A stretch of 64,000 nucleotides of DNA, from positions 51,196,763-51,260,762 of the forward strand of contig CM055104.1 in the NCBI GenBank assembly GCA_029204225.1, in the 5' to 3' direction. The DNA comes from Diphasiastrum complanatum. Lineage: Eukaryota; Streptophyta; Lycopodiopsida; Lycopodiales; Lycopodiaceae. This document shows, one piece after another, positions 33,134 to 45,842 of the stretch (positions within the stretch are counted from its first letter, which is position 1; every line of letters begins with the position of its first letter). The translations under genes and the position numbers were made by a program. Below the pieces are notes generated by a model. That model was not told where the DNA came from, did not search any database, and was given only the letters and a program-made list of their open reading frames with translations.

Positions 33134-36100
33134 TCGGTTAAGATGCGATTTTGGGATGAGATGGAAGCAAGCTCTAGGTTGGATTGGAGAACAGATTTCT
33201 CAAAGAAAGTTGGAATGGAATTTTCAATTTTTTGGTGATTTTTCAAAGTTGGTGGTAGAGTGCCCTTCTACACATTCAATTTTGATGAAAATGTTAAAAA
33301 TTAGTCTTGAGATTCATTCTCAATTTTCTATTTTCTTGAGGAGCTTTTCAATTCATGTAGAATGATTTGCAAGTGTGAATCACCAAATTGCTGTATGGAT
33401 TTGCACAACATAAAGAGTTTTGATAGTTGCAAGATTCATAATGCTTTGGGAGATTTGATTCATGCATAACTAAATCTGTTTATTGATAGATTGTTAAAGG
33501 GCAATTGATCCGGATGTATAAGCAATTAGAGATGTTGTTTCTTGAAGTAAATCATTGCATGTACGAGGTTGAAGTTTTTCTAAATTTGATTCTCATGTGA
33601 AGCATGCTAACCAAAGTTATAAAATGAAATTGCAAAGTTGTCAATTCTCTGGTATGAAGCAATCTTACAACCTCAGTTCTAGATTTTTATTCCCTGGAAA
33701 AAATTAAAAGACCTTTTGCTTGCATCGGTACAACCTGCATGCTATGAAATAAGCGAAATTCAGGTCTGTAATTGATGGAATAGTTTTCTTGGATTTGGTA
33801 GTCCATAATCTACTTGTCTGTGAATGAGTGAGGATGTAGCCTTGACTTGAATCAAGCCTACTGAACTGAACCTTTGATCAATTTTTGGAATGAAGAATTG
33901 AGGAATCCTAGATTGTAAACAACATGGATTACTTGTTGGATTCATGTTGGTTGTTACAGTAGTGGAGTTGGAGTTCATTTTAGCTGCGAGATGCTATTCC
34001 ATCTTTTCCTACTCATTTCTCTGATCACAGAAGTTTAACCGTGTGGAAAATAGTCTATTTAGAGATTGTTAGAATCTCAAGAGTGATGCAAAGTGTGTCA
34101 GACTGCTGGTTCCAGTCCTGCAAACGATTCTTCAAGTTGGGGGAGTTGTTTGAAATCGATCAGTTGTTTATATCTGAGTAGGGCCGAAGGTGGAATAATA
34201 GAACTTTGGAGGTTGAAACAACTGGAGTGTCACTACATTGTACAAAAATATTGCACTTCTATTGCTCGCTGAAGATCAACACTCTGTTTGTTCCTCTCCA
34301 TGAGCTGAAACCTTGGTTATTAAACTAATGTAAAACAATGAATCCAGAGGATGTTACAACAGAAATAAGTGAGCTATCAGTGATGGCTGCAACTTGGTTC
34401 TGCCAGTCGATTGTGTAACAAGGCATCATGCATGTTTCCTCTATCCCGAGGATGGCAGCTGTAGAAACCTGCAATCCCCTTTGTAATGCTTCCTTGTTAA
34501 AAAAAAAAACCTATTAGATTTCGAAATAGGTCGTGAGGGGCCCTTTGGGGGTAGTATGGGTTTTTTTTTACTATAAGGTTGAATTTGAGCTGGATGACAA
34601 TCCACAATTCGGTAATTGCATGGCTTGTTACATGACAGTTATCCAAGGATCAATTGTGGTCTGACGATGGTAACTTAGAAAAGTTGATTCTCTAAATTAA
34701 CTCAGAAATTTTAAGTTACTAGCACCCTGTTAAAGAAGCTTGTGTTTCTTGGTGCTCGTTTATCAATGTGTAACCTTGATATTTGTATATTGTTTCCCGG
34801 ATGGTTAGAAGAAAATTGGATTTTCTTTCTCCATGGACAATTTGCATGTCATTCGCTCTTATCAACCTGGCATTCGACTTTCAGCAATGTATGTCCAAAA
34901 TTTGTAAAACTTGAGTACCATTATCAAGCAGTATTAATCGATTTCTGGTGGAAATTTTTTCGAAGCTGATCTTGATGGAACGAAGGGAGTGGTACAGTTC
35001 TCAGCCTTATACCCAGTTTAGAAATTTGATTCCTTGGTACAATGCTATTTAAACAAATTATCTCTAGAGTATTGGTACTCCCAATAAATGAAGTTAAATT
35101 GTGTTTCTTTTCAGTTTTCTCCTTTTCAAATAGGTGGAACACCGATCAGTTGGTTATTGTGGTTTTGATGATTTTGGTCATTAAAATTGAACAAACCAAA
35201 GTTTTTGAGATACTTGTTAAATAGTTAATGGTGGACAGTTCATAGTATTTGGAGGTAATTCTTTATTCAACAATACTATATGGAGTGAATACAATCTAGG
35301 AATACCCGAATCCAAATCTTATTTCCCATTAATTATAAATAATTTTAATGAAGTAATTCTTCAGCCAGTAAGTGAAAAGAGCAAACAGTCCAATTTTATT
35401 GAAAAAATTGTAATAATAGAAACTGATCAAAAGTAAAACTAATTGCATTTCTAGGTAAAATCCTATGCAGGTTTGTATATCAATAATTCTACCCAGATAT
35501 AGGATAGAGCTGAAACTGTTTCAAATTTTTTTCCTACAGTAATTCATTTTTTACATTTACTAATGTCTTTAGTTCTTCATTATATACCTTAGCTGAAAGA
35601 TTTTCAGGGAACTGAAAAATTCTAAGGAGGGAAGAAGAGTAAACATTATTGGTAGTAAGTGTGATCGAGAAATGTATTTTACAATTAGAATTTTGGTAGT
35701 CCCAGTAAATAATTACTTAATACCGGATATTAATTTCTTGGATTTAATTCATTTAGCTGAATTCATAATTAATATCTTTGTGACCATTGAGTTATCCACA
35801 ATTTTGGATTTTAATTGTGATGTTAAAAGAGAAATTTGATACATGGATTACATTGGATCTGTTAATTGATAGAAGCTTGTCCCTAGAGTTAATGCTCTTG
35901 GATCCATGGGGATTCGAAACTTATCATTAACTTGTAAGGATCAGAATGTAGTGTTGAACCATGTTAATTCTTCTGTTTAGATCACAAGATCAGGTGTGGA
36001 TTGTGGTATCCATTTGATAGACATGCAAGTCATCCAAATAAATGGATTCTCTAGTGTTGGAAGCAAGAGATAATATCCTATAGTGATTACAGGACAACTA

Positions 36101-36918
36101 GATGATCAATGGATCTCTAGAATATCAGATAAGACATTCAAGAGTTTTTTGGAAGGAAAAGCTGATGGTATGGGACATCAGTAATTTTGGAAAGGGAATT
36201 CTAGGATTGTAAAAATCTGAAGATCAATGGTGTGTTTTAGTACCTAGTCGCGATATCAAAAAAATAAAACTGTTTGATCAAATGTGGAGTATTTTGAAAA
36301 ATTTTGAGATTTAATCTAGATCCCATTGTGGTATCTCATTATTTACAAAATCAGAGGCCCTCAAATCTATTTCTTGCTTTCTTAATGAATTCTTTACTTC
36401 TTAGTAATTTCTCAAATATAAGACATCAGACTAGTTTATATGAATTCTTTCCAACATGAAGTTATTCTCTTGAAAGGCTGTTATGTCATATAAATTACTA
36501 CTTGTGAGAATGGACTTGGAATTCAGATAAATTCTAAGGTTAAAGTGTTTCAATTTCTTAGATCTAGAATATCTCTGTTGCATAAATAGATTTCAATGGA
36601 ATGATTGTACTGTCACTCAGGTTGAAAACATTTGAAGGAAAAGTCCTGGTTGTAATAGAGTGAATCCTTTAGTAGAAGCACTTATTATTGACTTTTCTTG
36701 GATTTAGATATTTTCATATATCATCTTTCCAGTTAACTTTTATTATAATTTCTTTAAAAGGAGGGGTGAAGTGATGGGATAAAATTCTATTTGAAAATCT
36801 GTAGGTTGCATAGTTTTCGAAAGAGAACCAACTGTGGTATAGAAATAAGATTTGGTCTAAAAGTAATCTTGGATAGTATCAGAGTAAGATACCTAATTGG
36901 AAATTTTTGAATAAGAGA
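33134..36918 (+). mobile_element. Non-coding interior of outer LTR element
   Basis: Almost 3.8 kb of AT-rich sequence after the primer site without any gag or pol frame. Short frames look random. It continues across the nested element, probably from 39551 to about 40650. An LTR element with a long non-coding interior fits a large retrotransposon derivative. That reading rests on the LTR and primer site only. Confidence 0.5.
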
Positions 36919-36923
36919 AATTC

Positions 36924-37396
36924 TATCTTGCCCATGACTGGTCTCGGGTAGCATGTCCTTGGTAGGGAGTTAATTGTGACTATAAGGGAATTGGGGCCCT
37001 TATGTGTACATGGTCATAATTAATGGTTGTAGGCCTAAACACATGGTGGTGGAGTTGGTATGGGTCAATCAGTGAGTCATTAGGGAACTGGATGACGTGG
37101 CCCAGATAGGCTGCAGAGGTGTTCAGTGAGGTGTCACAGTGCACTACTAGTGGTGCATGGGCCTTGGAGGGTATAAGTATACCTATTGGGCTCTCACTAG
37201 TGTATGCTTGATTTGTGATTAGTAGCTACATGCTGCTGGTGTGACTCCTCTATCCATGACTCTGATTGATCCATAGCTTGGGGGCTAGATCCGTACGATC
37301 TAGGATTGGTTGGGTTGGTTTAACCTCCACCGGTTCCCATGTGTTGTTGCTTTGTATGATATGCTTAGACTAGAATCCTGTTGTGAGGACTTTATA
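36924..37396 (+). repeat. 5' LTR of nested Gypsy derivative
   Basis: 473 bp, matching the 3' LTR from tgcccatgactggtctc to tgttgtgaggactttata. It lacks about 20 bases (accggtagaccaacaacc) present in the 3' copy. Its first bases are changed (tatct instead of tgtca). Confidence 0.85.
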
Positions 37397-37397
37397 T

Positions 37398-37410
37398 TGG
37401 TATCAGAGCC
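37398..37410 (+). other. Primer-binding site of nested Gypsy derivative
   Basis: tggtatcagagcc follows the 5' LTR by one base and matches the initiator Met tRNA 3' end. Confidence 0.85.
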
Positions 37411-38374
37411 AGTCTAAGTAGGATTTACCATCGAAAGTGCTGAGTGGAAATCTTGACGTTTTCTCGAGAATCCAAAGGAGTAAGCAACAAACAGTGGAAT
37501 TGTGGAATTTTCTTCATGTTGGAAATAATTTTTGAATTGCAATTGATTGTGTGGTAGGTGCACTACCAGGCTCAAAATTGGTTGGTTTTTGTGCTTTTCG
37601 AATTGGTTTCTTGGAAGGAATTCTGTGTCAATTCTGTTGTTGCTGATTACTCCGTGGTTAGCATCTTTGTGAGAGCAACAAATTACTTTATTGGTTGCTG
37701 GATTTTTCCTTATAGTCTCTTATTTTTCCTATGAATGATTACTGTATTTTTAATGCTGTCTATTGCTTGTTTGGAAGCCGGTTTGGTTTTCAAATGGTGG
37801 GAATAGGCTGGAATAGAAGCAAAAATACTCTACTCTATTGGCTGTTGAGTGTTGGTAATGTTTGACAGGATTGCATGGCTGCTTACTGTGGAATCACAGG
37901 CTTATGCTTCATTTTCTAGCAAACTAATAGTTGTTTGTAGTGTTAGGAGCTTGTAAACCATTCTGGTGGATGGTTGGGTTCAGATAATATGACTATTGAA
38001 TAAAATAGTTGTAGTAACCTACAAACTAAAGTTCTGAAAAATTTTTGGCAGCATAACTGCTGGTTTCCATGCACAATGAGGGCAAACCCTGCAAATCTTG
38101 CTTTGAAAGTTTGCTTATGCTGGAAACTTGTAAGTAAAAATAAAAACAAATTCTAAAACGCTGTGAAGGCAGAGGTAATTTGCAAAGAACAGCAGATGTA
38201 TGTGCCTTGCTGCTTCTTACAATCAAAAGAATGAAAAAACTTATAAGAAAACTCAGAATATGGGCTAGAAAATCTGCAATAGTCGCTCTACTGGGTGCCT
38301 TGAAACCTGCATCATTGAATCACTGTATGTGAGGTGATGGAGGGCGCCTTCATTGCCCTCATCCTCCACCTTCT

Positions 38375-38376
<2 letters not shown>

Positions 38377-38467
<91 letters not shown>
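38377..38467 (+). repeat. (CT)n microsatellite
   Basis: An uninterrupted 91-base CT run inside the nested Gypsy derivative, about 120 bases left of its integrase remnant. It may mark the internal deletion point. Confidence 0.95.
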
Positions 38468-38470
<3 letters not shown>

Positions 38471-38579
38471 CTGTTGAACGGGGTCTTGGAGGCCCGATGA
38501 GGGAGCGTGAAGGCCATGAAGCCCGAGTGGTGGCAGCCCAAGGAGTGGAGGGAAGGGGGGGTAGGTGGCCCCCTTTTCT

Positions 38580-38990
38580 CAAGATATGAAAAGATCACCG
38601 AGAGATTTCCAAGTGGGAGATTGGGTATATTTGAGAATCCCAAAGGATTCAAGTGTAATGCGTATCGACAAGCATTATAAGTTGTCCCCTAGATATAGAG
38701 GACCATCTAACATCTTGAAAAAGATCGAATCCTTAACGTACCAATTGGAACTCCCGGATGGATCGCAAGTGCATCCCATATTTCACGTTAGTCGTCTCAA
38801 AAAGAGTCTATGTGAAGGAGAGCATCTTGGATTTGGAGATCAGTTGGACCTGTTGGATGAATCATCGGGTGTATCTCATCTTGAACCTAAAAAGATCTTG
38901 GATACAACGGTTGAGAAATCGTATAGTTACCGAGCATCTGGTTCGATGGAGGGGATGTATAGACGATGACGATTTCTGGGAATAGGAAGG
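38580..38990 (+). pseudogene. Gypsy integrase C-terminus and chromodomain
   Basis: The frame from about 38585 reads [27 protein letters not shown] and [20 protein letters not shown], the GPY/F-type C-terminal integrase region of chromoviruses. After a frameshift near 38900 it reads [18 protein letters not shown], a chromodomain end. In intact chromoviruses the chromodomain steers integration toward chromatin marks. Here it is only a remnant just before the 3' LTR. Confidence 0.88.
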
Positions 38991-39055
38991 AAGCTTAAGG
39001 ATAAACTTTTCCAGTTTTAAGTTTTGAGGACAGAACTTGAATAAGGGGGGAAGAG

Positions 39056-39550
39056 TGTCATGCCCATGACTGGTCTCAGGTAGCGTGTCCACGCTAGGGA
39101 CCGGTAGACCAACAACCCGTAAGTTAATTGTGACTATAAGGGAATTGGGGCCCTTATGTGTACATGGTCATAATTAATGGTTGTAGGCCTAAACACATGG
39201 TGGTGGAGTTGGTATGGGTCTATCAGTGAGTCATTAGGGAACTGGATGACATGGCCCAGATAGGCTGTAGAGGTGTTCAGTGAGGTGTCACAGTGCACTA
39301 CTAGTGGTGCATGGGCCTTGGAGGATATAAGTATACCTGCTGGGCTCTCACTAGTGTATGCTTGATTTGTGATGAGTAGCTACATGTTGCTGGTATGACT
39401 CCTCTTTCCATGACTATGATTGATCCATAGCTTGGGGGCTAGATTCAAACGACCTAGGATTGGTTGGGTTGGTTTAACTACCACCGGTTCTCATGTGTTG
39501 TTGCTTTGTATGGTATGCTTAGACTAGAATCCTGTTGTGAGGACTTTATA
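39056..39550 (+). repeat. 3' LTR of nested Gypsy derivative
   Basis: 495 bp starting tgtcatgcccatgac and ending gaggactttata, followed by target-site copy aattc. The TG...TA ends differ from the usual TG...CA, but both LTRs and the duplication agree on this end. Confidence 0.88.
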
Positions 39551-39555
39551 AATTC

Positions 39556-40916
39556 TCTAGGGATTTTGTGGACAATTTGAAACTAGAACAAGTTTGGAAT
39601 TTGAATTATTATTTATAAGTAGTACAATGAAAGGTCAAATGTTACTAATTTCATTTTGGTTGGAATAGGAGTAAGTTTGATCAAGATTTAAGTTCGAGAG
39701 TTCTGTATTGGATCAACCTAATCCTAGTTGAGTGATTGAGTGGAAGAAATTATGTAATTAGATGTAAGTGGGATTAAAAAACTGCTGAGAGTGAATGTTA
39801 TTCGTCTCAGAGATTTTCCGGATATGTTATTTTCTCATGAGAATTAGAAAATCTTTTGTAGCTGAGTTACAAGATCTCAGTGAGATATGTGAGTAACATA
39901 TGTTGGTTTTGGAGGAATCTGCCAAATAAAAATATGTTTATGTACTGGGTCATAGTGAGATTATTCACATATATGCACAATTAATCTTGTATGGATCTAT
40001 TGTGTATTCCTAGTTACTAGAGTTATTTGGTGCACTTAATCTAGTCGGTGAACATAGATATCTAATCAAGTATTGTTTTGACAAATACTTGTAGAGTTAA
40101 CAAATCTTTGTATGGAAGATTTATGGATTAACTTATAAATGATTTGGGTAAGGATCTAAATGTGGTGTCATACTAGTATAATTGAATTCTTAACCTAGGC
40201 ATTTGAGATTTTTGAATCATTGGCAATCAACTTGAGTAGTTGATTACTCCAAGATGAAGTCAATCAGTGTGATGAGGATTCACCAGAAACTGATAGTTTT
40301 ATTTTCTATTGCTTGTAAGATGCATGATTAGTGAATCATTTGGGTTCATCAGTTAAAATTATGTGTAGTTAAGGAATAGACTCAACTCATTAGTGATTGT
40401 ATCCCAGAGTGCTCAATTAGATAGCAAATCATAATGAATCCAAGAATAATAACTAAACAATATGAGCTTAAGACTGTTTTCCTGTTGTGAGATATCATGA
40501 CATACTTTGTTAATGGTGCAAGGCGATTTTTCCCTGTCTTATGAAAGCTAAGTTGGGGAGCAATAGTTGTGGATATAATTGCCTTGGGTATGACCCTTGG
40601 ATTTATTGCTACTAGAGATATTGCTCTAGATACCAATAACAAAGGTCACCTAAACTGATCACCTTGACGAACGATGTTCATCGAGAATGCTCTTGCACTA
40701 TCCAAGCAAGTGCCGTACAACTAAGCTAGGTTGAACAATATTGTTTGTTAATAAATTTCGTTCATTTTAAAAAAAATTGGAGAGATTTCACTAGACTCAA
40801 AATTACAAAACATGTCTTGTATTCATGTATACATGTATTTAATTTGTTTATGACATGTATTGCTCTCTAATTTTGTATTTGATCCATTGTCACTTGTCAA
40901 GATGAGCTGATGCAGA
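39556..40916. other. Non-coding; outer element interior, then CACTA flank
   Basis: The AT-rich sequence to about 40650 continues the style of 33134-36918 and is probably the same interior. From about 40650 to 40916 it could be the 5' untranslated part of the CACTA element that follows. No TIR or LTR end is identifiable. Confidence 0.35.
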
Positions 40917-43900
40917 TGGCGAGTTTACATTCTTCTTCTTCAGATGATGAGGCAAGACCATCACATGTTGGATCAGAGGCCTGGCCATACCAGAGAATAC
41001 CATGTCCATGGACATGGTGTAAGTATGCACTACGATAAGAGCGACATATTACCATATCACACGTTCGCATGTATGGACAGATTGAGAGAGAGTCATTATT
41101 TGTGGGGCCCGAAGTCGGTTCTTCGGTGAGTTTTGATTGCCAAAGCACTTTACATTAATGTTAAAAACCATTCCATGCACTCTTATAGTGTATGTATTTG
41201 GTGGTCTTCACGATTGGAGAGAATATTCTTTTGTTCTTGATTGTTGTTGCACTTGTATTGTGTAGGATGATGAATCACATTCACATGACTTGCACGAAGA
41301 TATGTCCCAAGGAGACACAATACATGAGGATGTGCCATTCACAATGCATGATCACGAGGGGGACATGGATGACATGATGGATGCATTCTTCACAGAGCCC
41401 CTTGAGACCACATTGACAAGGGAAGAAGAGATGATGCGTGGCTTTGCATCCACCCCTTTGTACGAGGGTGGACAAATGTCAAAGTTGAAAGCTTGTTTGT
41501 TACTTTAGAAATTGCAAACTAAGTACGGTTGGTAAGATGCGAGCGTCACAAAGTTGTTTGGGTAAGCTTGCTAGCTTCTTGTGTGTTATAGACAAACTCT
41601 CATCTCATTTTATTTTTTTATGCATTGTGAGAAACTATAACTAGTTACATAGATATTTTGTTGCAGTTTGCTCAGAAAAATGTTGCCTCCAAATAACACC
41701 ATGGTGGCGTCTCCACAAGAAGCCAATAAAATGCTCTCCGTGGTCGGCATGGATTACAAGAGTATTCATGCATGTCCCAGTGATTGCATCTTATATCGAG
41801 ATGAGTTTAAGGAGGCAAGCACGTGTCCACGATGTGGGAAACATTGCTATGGGCAAGATTTACAGGGAGCGACCATACCCGCCAAGGTGGTAAGACATTT
41901 TTCCATCATACCCAGGATACACCACATGTTTAAGTGTAATTCCATAGCAGAGTTAATGACATAGCATTCAAACAATCGTTCATCGGACGACACTATGAGG
42001 ATCCCTGCCGATTTGTTCAACATGGAAGCACGTGTATGCTATTTGGCATGAGTTTAGGGATGAGCCTCGCCATTTGCATTCAATGATAGATGGTGTGAAT
42101 CCATTCGGTTTGTGCTCCACATCATGGTCCACTTGGCTGGTTGTCCTAGTAAATTACAACATCCCCCCTTGGCTAAGTATCAAGAAGGGGCACCTAATGT
42201 TTGCCCTTCTTATCCCAGGAATATATAAAGCAAAAGATATGGATGTGTATATGGCTCCCTAGATAGATGAGCTAAAGATTCTATGGCAAGGAGTTCAAGT
42301 GAGTGATATATCAAGACTATGCAAACAAAGAGATTTTGTTGTAAAGGGAATCTTGATGTGGACGATGTGCGACTTTCCTAGATATGGTGAATGTTCAAGT
42401 GAGATAACCTTGACATTGGTTTGATTTATGGTATTAAATTGAATGTGTATTCACAAACTTTCTTTCAATTCAAACATTAGACTCATAATTAAATTGGTTG
42501 TGGTCTCAAAGTAGGGCTCCAAACTAGTGGCTACAATGCATGCCCCGTTTGTGACAAGTATTTGCAAGCACGTCACTCACAACATCTACGAAAAATGGTT
42601 TATGAGGGCCACACTCGATACCTTCTACCCGATCACCCTATGTGTGACGGACTTGTGGTCAATGTCCCCAATCCATGAAGATACAATACATATTTAATTT
42701 GGGCCAATTAATGTACATTTATTTATTTTATAGTTATTCTCTTTAGATTTTCTAACAATAATCTCGATTAAATGTGTGTGCTTGTTTCTTAAAATTGTAG
42801 GCAAGTGATTGGCTTTAGATTTGGAGATCCAATCAAGATCTAAGGCGACTCCCTCTCCCATAGTGAGAGAAATTGTTGATAAACCATCTTTTGGACCCAA
42901 TGCACATATTCAAGAATGTTGGGAGCATGATTTGGGAGCACTTGACCGGGTCGAAAGATAAAAAAGGTGCACAAGATGACCTCAAAGAAGTGGAAAAGAT
43001 GGCCGATTTATGGCCACAAATGGTGAAGAATTTCATTGTCCTCCCAAAGGCGCCATGGATCTTCTCGAGGAGAGAAGAGACGATTGTTAAGAAGGCAATA
43101 GCCTCATTTTGAACTTCGACAAGACACATGCGATGCCTAAAGGGTGCCTTTACAAGGGACAACAAGCTAAGTGGACTAAAGTCTCATGTCTGGCATAAAT
43201 TTTTACAGGTCGGCATGGCATGTTTTTTGACGTTGCTTCCACCTCAACATTGTGGATTACATTTTATAGCATGTGTTGTAATTTCATGATGATCTCATTG
43301 CGCATACATGTATCTCAATGACCAGATTATTTTTGTGCATGCAGTTTGTGCTTCCCTTGGTGTTGAGAGGGTTCTTGATAGAGGAGTAAAGCAGTACAAT
43401 CTATAAAATCAGTGGTTTGGTGAAGTACGGTGAATGCATCTCACATCATTTTTTCTTGGGATGATTCAAGATGATGATCTTACTAATACGTATGTCATTG
43501 TTGTTTACTTTTTTTATGAAGATACATTTCATCCAAGGAGATACCGCTGGCATCAATTGAGGCAAGAAGACAAAGCTCCATCGAGGCAGCATGTTTGATC
43601 GAGAAGCACTTTTCCACATCCATTCTCACCATTAAAATACATCTCTTTGTGCATTTGGTAGATGAGGTGGCCATTGTAGGTACATCATGTACTTGCGTCC
43701 GTTGCCTATTCTTAGTCCAGCCTAGACTAAATTGCTATTGTGGTAATTCCCATGTTCTCTCACTAACATTGGTCCATATTTGTAATTCAGGCACTGTCCA
43801 TAGCCGTTGGATGTTTTTCTTTGAACGATCCATGAAAACATTGAAAGGCTTTATAAGACAAAGAGCAAGGCCTGAGGGTAGCATGTCGGAAGGATGGCTA

Positions 43901-45352
43901 GTGCAAGAGTCCATGGTTTACATCACGGAGTTCCTTGCTCATAGCGATCCTTCTATTCCTCATCTTTGGGATAAGAAGGATGATGAGCGTGTTGTTGGCG
44001 AAGTTCCTCAAGGAAAAGGAACGATCATGAGAATGAGTGAGTCCTTCAGGGAGAAGGTTAATAAGTTTTGCATTCTTAATAGTGAGGAAGTGCAAAAGTG
44101 GAAGAGGCCAAGGCTCGTAGACAAACCGCTCGAGCCACTTTCAGGAGAGGGCATAGAAGACAACCATATCCACTTTACCCCGCCCTTCTACCCAAGGACA
44201 TGACGCTTGATTGGCTGCGTGATGCCCTTAGAGAATCCTTGGCAAACAACCACGAAGTAACAAAGAGAGAGCGAGAATATGCAAGCGGGTGCGATTTACA
44301 TGTAAGCTATGATGATGATCATTCACATGTTAATTAAACCATTTGTACGTGCAATTTTTTACATGTTTGTTGTATCCCTAACAAATTTAGTTCTATTTCG
44401 TTCAATACAAAAAATATAATGTACTGTGGATGCATGGACGACACTTTTGTATGGACAAAAATAGAAATACATACGATTGTGGAATCATGGCAAATTTTAT
44501 CCAAGAGAGTCGAGCAAGCACGACGGACACAAATTTACTCTCTTATCAACTTGATTATTGTGGGACAATCAATGACATCCTCGAAGTTGGATTTAGGCAA
44601 TTCAGCTTTTTCATATTTGATGTCAAATGGTTCAAAGTTATTTGCAATGGTCCCAATGCAACTATTAGGAAAGATGAGCGTGGTTATTTTGCCATTGACT
44701 CTACCAAGCTTTGGACGGATCAAAGTGATATATTTGTTTTTCCTCAGCAATGTGAGTAGGTACATTTCTTCTATGTCTTCAAGATGTCTATGCTCTTTTG
44801 TTGTAAAAAACAATTGATTTTCAGTATACTGCAAAAAATTCATAGTGTCATGTATACCCAACAACTGTAACATAGCTATGGATACTCACTGCAAGTCAAA
44901 GTTTATGGTAACTTGATCAATTACAGGCGGTCTTTCACCCCGATCATTTAGATTTTAGATGGTGGTACATGATTCAAGTCGCATATCGAAGTAAAAGAAT
45001 TTTTGAAGATAGAGATGTTGTGGAGGACATGGCGCTGCCAACTGATGCACCTCATGAACAAGATCATAATGATGGATTTGATGACACATTTTTGGAGGAT
45101 GATCATGTGCAAGCTTCACAAGCTAATGATGATGTTGAGCGTGATGCATCATCATTGGATGGATCGATGACACATGACACACCTTTCCGATCTCACTCGT
45201 TGTCACTGTCACCACTAGCTTTTGAAGGTCAACTTATTAATGATGAAGCTATAGGAGATATTTGGGTAGAATTTGAGATAGACTCATTTGGTTTGGTAGA
45301 TTTGTCGCATGATGATGCGACAAATGATAGCGATGAACCACCAAATGAATAA
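40917..45352 (+). pseudogene. CACTA (En/Spm) TNP2-type transposase, decayed
   Basis: Pieces in order: an N-terminal part from 40917; TPLYEGGQMSKLKACLLL (41450) followed by an intron; IHACPSDCILYRDEF, CPRCGKHCYG and PAKVVRHFSIIPRIHHMFK (41760-41950); SMIDGVNPFG and NIPPWLSIKKG (42080-42190); GYNACPVCDKY (42530); DPMHIFKNVGSMIWEHL (42890-42950); then a DUF4218-like part (FVHLVDEVA, HSRWMFFFERSMKTLKGFIRQRARPEGSM, 43630-43890). A DUF4216-like part (about 44540-44770) precedes the acidic C-terminus ending at 45352. These are the standard segments of the plant CACTA transposase. Stops and frameshifts occur throughout, so it is inactive. Terminal CACTA/TAGTG ends were not found. Confidence 0.88.
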
Positions 45353-45842
45353 GTGAGAGAGTACGATGTATTTCAACTCATTGTAATATTAATGATATTG
45401 CTCATAGATGCGATTACACTTTGTTAATTGACTAGTTGACATCAAACAAGAAGTCAACGCATGTGAGTACACAATTTGTGGTCATCATTTTTTTGTGATA
45501 CAAAAATTTCTTTATTCACTTGTGCATATGGCAACCAATGTTGATAGAAAATGGAATTCAATGTGTTGATAGGTAACAAATTCCAAATGTGAGATCCATT
45601 TACGTTCTGTTTTATACCATGATTTATACTGAGGGGACTTTTTTTCATCAGCCTTAATATTATCCCCGGTTAACAGAGTGTCTTGGAATGCCTCTTGCCA
45701 CCTTGGCCCTCTTTATAACTCTCTCTATAGGCCTCTCTATAACCCTCTCTATAAATGTTTTAAAAACAAGTTTAGATTTGGTAGGCTTATACCGAGGCCA
45801 AACACCAAAGCACTCCGCTCCCCTCACGACTCATTTTAAAAA
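45353..45842. other. Non-coding junction between CACTA and Copia C
   Basis: Nothing coding is seen. Around 45715-45765 ctctctata is repeated several times. The boundary where Copia C homology begins, at about 45843, shows no LTR or target-site feature, so the Copia was truncated there. Confidence 0.4.

Larger units (their letters stand above)
36924..39550 (+). mobile_element. Nested Gypsy chromovirus deletion derivative
   Basis: 5' LTR 36924-37396, primer site 37398-37410, 3' LTR 39056-39550, purine tract ataaggggggaagag just before 39056. The pentamer aattc occurs at 36919-36923 and 39551-39555 and is the target-site duplication. The interior is only about 1.66 kb: non-coding leader, a long CT repeat, then the integrase C-terminus and chromodomain. 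Gag, protease, RT and most of integrase are deleted, so the copy is non-autonomous. Confidence 0.88.

Noticed and set aside
38359-38652. Arg-Glu-rich ORF on the minus strand
   Set aside because: It is simply the translated (CT)n repeat.
40689-40700. cactatccaag as the CACTA terminus of the element at 40.9-45.4 kb
   Set aside because: No subterminal repeats follow and no inverted partner end or 3-bp duplication could be matched.
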